NCBI GenBank assembly: GCA_041657845.1
Contig: JBBABD010000044.1
Coordinates: 1 to 5,415, forward strand
Reading direction: 5' to 3'
DNA from: Parcubacteria group bacterium
Lineage (GTDB): Bacteria; Patescibacteriota; Minisyncoccia; Moranbacterales; JAKLHP01
DNA: 5,415 nucleotides
The position numbers and the translations under genes are program-made. Within the stretch, counting starts at the first letter, position 1, and each line of letters begins with the position of its first letter. A model generated the notes under the pieces. It saw nothing but the letters and a program-made list of their open reading frames with translations. It ran no database searches and was not told the origin of the DNA. Shown here one piece after another: positions 1 through 3,641 of the stretch.

Positions 1-98
1 TTCACGCTGTCCATCGATTTTTTCACCTTCGCCAAAGTCGCCGACGCGTTGTCGGTTCCGTTGATGATGATGTCGGCTCGGACTTGCGTGTCAGGCAT
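1..98 (-). CDS. Probable tape measure protein, N-terminal 32 codons (3' partial)
   Basis: The ATG at 98 opens a frame that runs off the left edge and reads MPDTQVRADIIINGTDNASA followed by TLAKVKKSMDSV. A short beta-like start, a D-N-A-S-A turn and then a lysine-rich amphipathic helix is a common opening for siphovirus tape measure proteins. The start overlaps the chaperone stop by 8 nt, and the gene after a frameshifted chaperone is normally the tape measure. Only 32 codons are visible, so length, coiled coil and membrane segments cannot be checked. The identification is mainly by position. Confidence 0.65.
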   Translation of the reverse strand, partial: MPDTQVRADIIINGTDNASATLAKVKKSMDSV

Positions 99-554
99 GT
101 GTCTTGTGTTTTACGATTGGCCCGGCGTTCAGCTCGGAAAGGATTATCCTGAACGCGGCCATGCGCCTCACGTCCTCGTCCTTCCAGTCCAGCCCGAACT
201 TCTCGCTCATCAGGTAGTCGGTGAGCTCGGGGCACGATGACCCCGAGCGCACCGCCTTCCTTATTCGGGCCTCGGAACTTTTGGGAGCGAGGTCTTCTGG
301 CCGATGGCCTCGATGAGGACGTTGACGGTGGCGATGTCGAGGCGGCGGACGTTGGCCTCGTTCAGCTCCACCTGCGTCCCGTCCTCGGTGACGCTCCACG
401 CCGTCACGACGGAGAGGATTACCTTGGCGGCGTCGTTGGCGTTTTCCGCGAAGCTGGCGGCCGTGCCGAAGCTGATGACCTCCGGGATTTCGGCCCAGTC
501 GCCGTCGCCTAGGTCAATGCGGGTGACCTTCTTCCTGTTTTCGAGTTTCGCCAT
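91..554 (-). CDS. Tail-assembly chaperone, long form by -1 programmed frameshift, gpG-T-like
   Basis: Translation starts at 554, slips -1 at the C CCA AAA heptamer (285-279), re-reads base 279 and continues to the TGA at 93-91. The predicted product has 92 zero-frame residues plus a 62-residue extension starting SSEARIRKAV, 154 residues in all. The extension includes LTDYLMSEKFGLDWKD and helix VRRMAAFRIILSELNAG, typical of the T part of these chaperones; its final bases overlap the tape measure start by 8 nt. In lambda a minority of ribosomes make the long form, whose T part is needed for tail assembly. The slip direction, site and lack of a stop between the two frames all agree. An independent T start at ATG 210 is possible but has no ribosome-binding site. 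Confidence 0.8.
225..248 (-). promoter_or_regulatory. Perfect 8-bp hairpin downstream of the slippery site
   Basis: The mRNA-sense strand reads GCTCGGGG, an 8-nt loop, then CCCCGAGC. It lies inside the chaperone extension, 30 nt after the heptamer, farther than the usual 5-9 nt spacer of a stimulatory structure. It could be part of a larger fold that stimulates slippage. It lacks a following T tract, so it is not a typical terminator. Confidence 0.4.
261..554 (-). CDS. Tail-assembly chaperone, short (zero-frame) form, gpG-like
   Basis: The ATG at 554, five bases after the tail tube stop, gives 97 residues, the usual size for the shorter product of the siphovirus tail-assembly chaperone pair. 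The same frame is open far upstream but only as shadow of the tail tube gene. The fold looks mixed: strand-like IDLGDGDWAEIPEVISFG, then helix FAENANDAAKVILSVVTAWS and helix NVRRLDIATVNVLIEAIGQ. Such chaperones bind the tape measure protein and recruit tube subunits. The gene lies between the tail tube and tape measure genes, exactly where expected. The short form ends five residues after the slippery site. No Shine-Dalgarno is seen before the ATG. Confidence 0.82.
   Translation of the reverse strand: MAKLENRKKVTRIDLGDGDWAEIPEVISFGTAASFAENANDAAKVILSVVTAWSVTEDGTQVELNEANVRRLDIATVNVLIEAIGQKTSLPKVPRPE
279..285 (-). other. Slippery heptamer for -1 ribosomal frameshift
   Basis: On the minus strand the sequence reads CTC CCA AAA GTT in the chaperone frame, so the heptamer is C CCA AAA, a canonical X XXY YYZ site in the right phase. 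After slippage both tRNAs re-pair as CCC and AAA. Zero frame then ends six codons later at TAA (263-261), while the -1 frame is open to 91. Confidence 0.85.
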
Positions 555-559
555 AAGGT

Positions 560-1732
560 CTAGTAGCTGGTTCCCGCGGTGCGGTTGACCAAGGTTATCT
601 CGACGGTCTTCGCGGTCACGCTGTCGTAGAGGGCGTGGGCGGTGAGCTCGTCGTGGATGAAGTCGCCGAGGGTGAGCGCGTCCGTGAGTTCGGTCATCTT
701 CGTGCGGTAGAGCTTCACCGTGAGGCTCTCCGCGCCGGAGCCGATGGCCTGCCCTGTCGAGATGACGGTGTAGGCCTTGGCGACGCGGTGCCGGAAGTCG
801 TGGGCCTGCTCCGGCGTCTCGAACAGCCGCTTGACCGCGAGCGTCGCGGAGAGGGTGCCGTTGAATATCGCGGCGGGGCCGCAGTAGCCGGAGGCCGGCG
901 CGGAGAGCTGGCCGTTGTCGAGGGTCAGGTTGAGGTCGTAGCACGGGGTGGCGGTCGCGCGGGTCGCGGCGGCGGCCGTGGCGGCGGTCTCGTCGTCGCC
1001 CGTGCCGACCAGCGTGCCGCACATCGAGAGCGGGACGTAGGAGGTGAGGTCGACGGCCTGCGCCTTGAGGTAGACGGGGTCTCCCGCCGAGGCGGTGACG
1101 GAAGTCGAGCCGAAGCTGATGACGTTGCCCGTGATGTTGGTTATCGTGACCTCCGTCGAGCCGATGACCAGCACGTCGTCGACGGCGAGGCCGAGGGCCG
1201 GGCCGCGAACCTCCGAGTCGGAGAGCTCGAGCGAGGTGACGGCCCCCGCGAGCGCGTCCTTGAGCGCGCCGCTCACGAACTGGCCCATGGCGACGATGCC
1301 GACGGTGGCGGACAGCCGCCCGTCGTCGTTCGAGAGGGCGAGGCTGGCGCCCTTCGCGCCGAAGATGCGCCGCGCGAAGCCGCCCAGCCCGATTTCGAGG
1401 GTGTAGTAGTCGGCCTCCCCGGGCGCGAAGGGGTGGGTGTAGCCGTCGACGGCGTCGCCCGTGGTCACGCCCTTCGCGTAGGTCATGTTGAGCAAATGGC
1501 CCAACGCCTCCACGTCCGCGAGGGCGACGATGTCCCCGGCGACGGTGTAGGCCCCGCGCAGGAGGTCGTCGGACTCCCACGCGACGCCCTTCATGCGGCG
1601 GTCGGCGGTGAGGTTGGGGTCGAGGGTGACGCTCTCGGAAACGAGCGGGATGAAGGTGGTCGGCAGGACGGCGACGGTGGCAGAGGCCTGCGGCTTTACG
1701 GCGAGGTAGCCGGTTTCTCCTAGGTAAGGCAT
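560..1732 (-). CDS. Major tail tube protein
   Basis: This 390-residue protein fits the long, two-part phage tail tube family, whose subunits stack as rings to form the DNA conduit. The N-terminus has a family-like opening (MPYLGETGYLAVKP, then TTFIPLVSESVTLDPN). Residues 60-160 form the first tube-type beta half. Residues 176-224 read like a small inserted beta domain (LAVDDVLVIGSTEVTITNI...GNVISFG...AGDPVYL). An Ala/Thr linker spans 249-263, and residues 265-390 look like a second tube half ending in strand EITLVNR. It is longer than single-domain tubes of about 150-250 residues. The start at 1732 follows the previous stop by 3 nt. The tail-chaperone gene begins 5 nt after the TAG stop. Start choice is supported by tight spacing. 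Confidence 0.82.
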   Translation of the reverse strand: MPYLGETGYLAVKPQASATVAVLPTTFIPLVSESVTLDPNLTADRRMKGVAWESDDLLRGAYTVAGDIVALADVEALGHLLNMTYAKGVTTGDAVDGYTHPFAPGEADYYTLEIGLGGFARRIFGAKGASLALSNDDGRLSATVGIVAMGQFVSGALKDALAGAVTSLELSDSEVRGPALGLAVDDVLVIGSTEVTITNITGNVISFGSTSVTASAGDPVYLKAQAVDLTSYVPLSMCGTLVGTGDDETAATAAAATRATATPCYDLNLTLDNGQLSAPASGYCGPAAIFNGTLSATLAVKRLFETPEQAHDFRHRVAKAYTVISTGQAIGSGAESLTVKLYRTKMTELTDALTLGDFIHDELTAHALYDSVTAKTVEITLVNRTAGTSY

Positions 1733-1735
1733 ATG

Positions 1736-1954
1736 TTACTTTGTCTCGTTAGTCTCCCTCTTTTTCTCGGGTTTCACGCCGTCCTCCGGCTTCCCGCCCT
1801 TCTCGTCCTTGTCGCCCTTCTTCTCGTCGGGGAGGCGCGTCAGGAGCGGGGAGCCTATCGCCTTCTCGAACGTGATTTCCCGCCCGGGGTCTATGGTCCC
1901 TATCCCCGCGAGGCGGAGCGTGCGCCCCGTGTCGTTTCGGTATCTCATGTTCAT
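1736..1954 (-). CDS. Small phage protein with charged Lys/Glu/Asp-rich tail
   Basis: I do not recognise the family. The ATG at 1954 overlaps the upstream stop as ATGA, and the TAA ends 3 nt before the tail tube start, so it sits fully inside the coupled operon. Of 72 residues, the first 40 look like a small beta unit (MRYRNDTGRTLRLAGIGTID, then PGREITF). From residue 41 the chain is low complexity and highly charged (DEKKGDKDEKGGKPEDG) and probably disordered. Small proteins with a short folded head and Lys-rich tail do occur beside tail tube genes, but no function can be assigned. An accessory virion or assembly role is a guess from position. Confidence 0.7.
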   Translation of the reverse strand: MNMRYRNDTGRTLRLAGIGTIDPGREITFEKAIGSPLLTRLPDEKKGDKDEKGGKPEDGVKPEKKRETNETK

Positions 1955-2352
1955 GTTATCAGCGTCGTGGATTTAATGGTCAGCGTGATCGTCGCGAAGT
2001 CGAAGGAGCCGGTGCCGGTCTGCGTGGACTTCTCCCACTCGACCGTCCTCATCGTGGCCAGCCCGCCGAAGCACCTGTCGTCCTCGAACGTCGCGGTGAC
2101 CTCGTCGATGAGGGCGATGAGGTCATCCTCGCTCGCGGGCCTCCCCTGTGCCGGGTCGGTCCACAGCTTGACCTCGAAGCGCGTCTCCTTGTCGTTCCGG
2201 TGGGTGTCCAGCCTGTCCGTCCTGCCCCCGCGCATGGCGACGGTGGCGGCGGGGAAGGCGGTGAAGTCGGTGGACGGGGCGTCGACGACTTCCTTGACCG
2301 AGGCAATCGCCTCTAGGGTGGACACCACCCTCTGCTTCAACTCTATCATCAT
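1951..2352 (-). CDS. Tail terminator/tail completion-like protein
   Basis: The ATG at 2352 (with another at 2349) overlaps the gp10-like stop as ATGA, giving 133 residues. Helix, beta, helix, beta order is apparent: an N-terminal helix (IELKQRVVSTLEAIASV), beta strands around 36-66 (FEVKLW), a helix at 74-91 (SEDDLIALIDEVTATFE) and C-terminal strands with FDFATITLTIKST. This matches the alpha/beta layout of gpU/gp17-like tail terminators, which stop tube growth and join tail to head. The position between the gp10-like and tail tube genes is the standard one. No diagnostic motif is visible, so the call leans on architecture and synteny. No Shine-Dalgarno precedes it; the bases just upstream are CCTCCT. 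Confidence 0.68.
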   Translation of the reverse strand: MMIELKQRVVSTLEAIASVKEVVDAPSTDFTAFPAATVAMRGGRTDRLDTHRNDKETRFEVKLWTDPAQGRPASEDDLIALIDEVTATFEDDRCFGGLATMRTVEWEKSTQTGTGSFDFATITLTIKSTTLIT

Positions 2353-2792
2353 AGGAGGATTTTGCTTAAGGCGGCCTCGACGTGCGCCGCTATCCTGTCC
2401 TTCACGTTGCCTAGCGCGCGGAGCAGGAAGGGGTTTGCCCTGGTGCCCGGGTGGTTGACCTTCCTCCCGAAGAACTGGCCGGTGCGCCTGTTCGCCAGCA
2501 CCTTCGCGTTGCGGGGGACGATGACGTGCGGGCGCGTTCCCTCGTGGACGTAGGCCGAATACTTCGCCTTGGACTCGACCGAGCCGGACAGCCCCGACGC
2601 GCGCGAGCCTATCATCTGCCGAAGGTTGCCGCCGCCCGACTGCCTGTTGACCGGCGCCTCGCGCACGGCCTCGCGGTGGAGGTCGCGCACGGACTCACGC
2701 ACGGCCCTGCCGAGGCCCTCCGCGAGCTTGTCCGGCGCGGCGGCGAACTTCCTCGCCGCCTCGTCCAGTCCGGTGACGGTGACTGTCATCAT
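2349..2792 (-). CDS. HK97 gp10-like head-tail/tail completion protein
   Basis: I chose the ATG at 2792, which overlaps the upstream stop as ATGA and is preceded at 8 nt by GAGG, the best ribosome-binding match among the starts here. A second ATG follows at 2789. This gives 147 residues, typical for the HK97 gp10-like family. Residues 1-45 contain an N-terminal beta strand and an amphipathic helix (LDEAARKFA through REAVREAP). The family signature is clear: YSAYVHEGTRPHVIVP at 78-93, FFGRKVNHPGTRANPFL at 107-123, then a C-terminal helix. It acts at the neck/upper tail during morphogenesis. The call is secure at family level. Confidence 0.88.
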   Translation of the reverse strand: MMTVTVTGLDEAARKFAAAPDKLAEGLGRAVRESVRDLHREAVREAPVNRQSGGGNLRQMIGSRASGLSGSVESKAKYSAYVHEGTRPHVIVPRNAKVLANRRTGQFFGRKVNHPGTRANPFLLRALGNVKDRIAAHVEAALSKILL

Positions 2793-3076
2793 AGGTTCTG
2801 CCTCAAGCGGATTTCGCAGTGCCTGTCCGTCCCGCGCCACGTCAGCCTCTCGACCCCGACGACGCGGTAGGTCACGCCGTCAATCTCGGCGCGGTCGTTC
2901 TCGCGCACGTCGGCGTAGTCGGCGAAGGCGAGCCACTCCCGCCCTATCGCGCCCTCCACGTCCTGCGTGTTGGCGTCGTCGAGGGGCTGGAGCTCGCACT
3001 TGAAGGCCTCCACGAGGTCGAAGGAGCCGGACGTGTTGCGGTAAAGCATGAGCTCCCTGTCGAAGTGCCGCCTCAT
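2789..3076 (-). CDS. Head-closure (head-tail joining) protein
   Basis: I chose the ATG at 3076 (MRRHFDREL...), which overlaps the connector stop as ATGA and gives 95 residues, a normal size. An upstream extension in the same frame to 3268 would lie entirely inside the connector gene and is Arg/Pro-rich shadow sequence. The protein is mostly predicted beta: residues 45-70 (EWLAFADYADVRENDRAEIDG) and VTYRVVGVERL fit the small barrel of head-closure proteins such as lambda FII/SPP1 gp16, with the usual 'D-x-x-x-x-DG-x-x-Y-x-V' pattern. It probably caps the connector ring and receives the tail. The family call rests on pattern and position. Confidence 0.7.
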   Translation of the reverse strand: MRRHFDRELMLYRNTSGSFDLVEAFKCELQPLDDANTQDVEGAIGREWLAFADYADVRENDRAEIDGVTYRVVGVERLTWRGTDRHCEIRLRQNL

Positions 3077-3630
3077 AGGAGCGGCTTGGTGAAGGCCTTG
3101 AGGGTCTCGTGGGCCTGCTTCACGTCCTCTGGGAGCCTGTAGGAGGCCGAATACCGCCCGATGCTCTCGTCCTGCATGTCGAGCGGGAACGCCTTGCTTA
3201 TCTTGTCGGCCACGAGGACGGTCGCGGCGTGGGAGACTGCGGCGGGGCCGGCGACCGAGAAGCCCCACTTGGCCGTCACCTCGACCCCGCCGTAGAGCCT
3301 AGGCAGGCCGCCGAAGAACCTGATCACGCGCTTCGGGGTCGTGTTCGCCGGCATGAGGTCGTAGTCCTCGTCGGCGCCCTCCGCCTGAACCACGTCGTCG
3401 ACGCTCACCTCGGACACGTCCACCGCCTCGTCGATGAACAGCTCGCGGCCGCCGTCGGCGTCGTAGGTGCGCGCACTCGCCACCGCGTCGGCGATGAAGT
3501 TGCGGTGCGTGATGCGGTCAATCTCGTCCTCGACCGCCTCGATGAAGGCCGTGACGTTCGGCTGGAACGCGGCCTCAATCTCGGTCGTGAGGTATGCCTC
3601 GATTTTCGCGATTGTCGTGTAGCCTTTCAT
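3073..3630 (-). CDS. Head-tail connector protein (HK97 gp6-like adaptor)
   Basis: This 185-residue protein has the layout of the gp6-like connector family that forms a ring under the portal and links the capsid to head-closure proteins. Residues 1-45 are helical, with FIEAVEDEIDRITHRNF matching the usual pattern of a helix ending in an aromatic after a T/S-x-R-x-F turn. Residues 50-125 are predicted beta-rich, with VEVTAKWGFS at 116-125 typical of the family, followed by a C-terminal helical region (131-182). The start at 3630 lies 11 nt after the upstream stop and has no Shine-Dalgarno match. The stop overlaps the next start as ATGA. Length is normal for the family. An alternative label is a DNA-packaging/adaptor protein of the same fold. 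Confidence 0.8.
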   Translation of the reverse strand: MKGYTTIAKIEAYLTTEIEAAFQPNVTAFIEAVEDEIDRITHRNFIADAVASARTYDADGGRELFIDEAVDVSEVSVDDVVQAEGADEDYDLMPANTTPKRVIRFFGGLPRLYGGVEVTAKWGFSVAGPAAVSHAATVLVADKISKAFPLDMQDESIGRYSASYRLPEDVKQAHETLKAFTKPLL

Positions 3631-3641
3631 GGTTTCGGTGG

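Noticed and set aside
225..248. 8-bp inverted repeat as a rho-independent terminator
   Set aside because: No T tract follows on either strand, and it sits inside coding sequence in the middle of an operon before the tape measure gene.
555..1580. Minus-strand frame upstream of the chaperone ATG, open to 1580
   Set aside because: This part is Arg/Gly/His/Pro-rich sequence in a second frame of the tail tube gene. The chaperone proper begins at the ATG at 554, where protein-like sequence starts.
635..1723. Long plus-strand open frame (362 codons) antisense to the tail tube gene
   Set aside because: Its composition is Arg/Gly/Glu/Val-rich with no recognisable domain, it is wholly antisense to a well-supported gene, and open antisense frames are expected in GC-rich DNA.
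1733..2458. Plus-strand frame beginning with a hydrophobic, signal-peptide-like Leu/Val stretch
   Set aside because: The hydrophobic stretch is the antisense of the Lys/Glu/Asp codons in the charged tail of the 72-residue protein, and the rest is antisense to two supported genes.
3077..3268. Upstream in-frame extension of the head-closure gene to 3268
   Set aside because: The extension lies entirely within the connector gene and is Arg/Gly/Pro-rich, while the ATG at 3076 gives the normal family length and an ATGA overlap.
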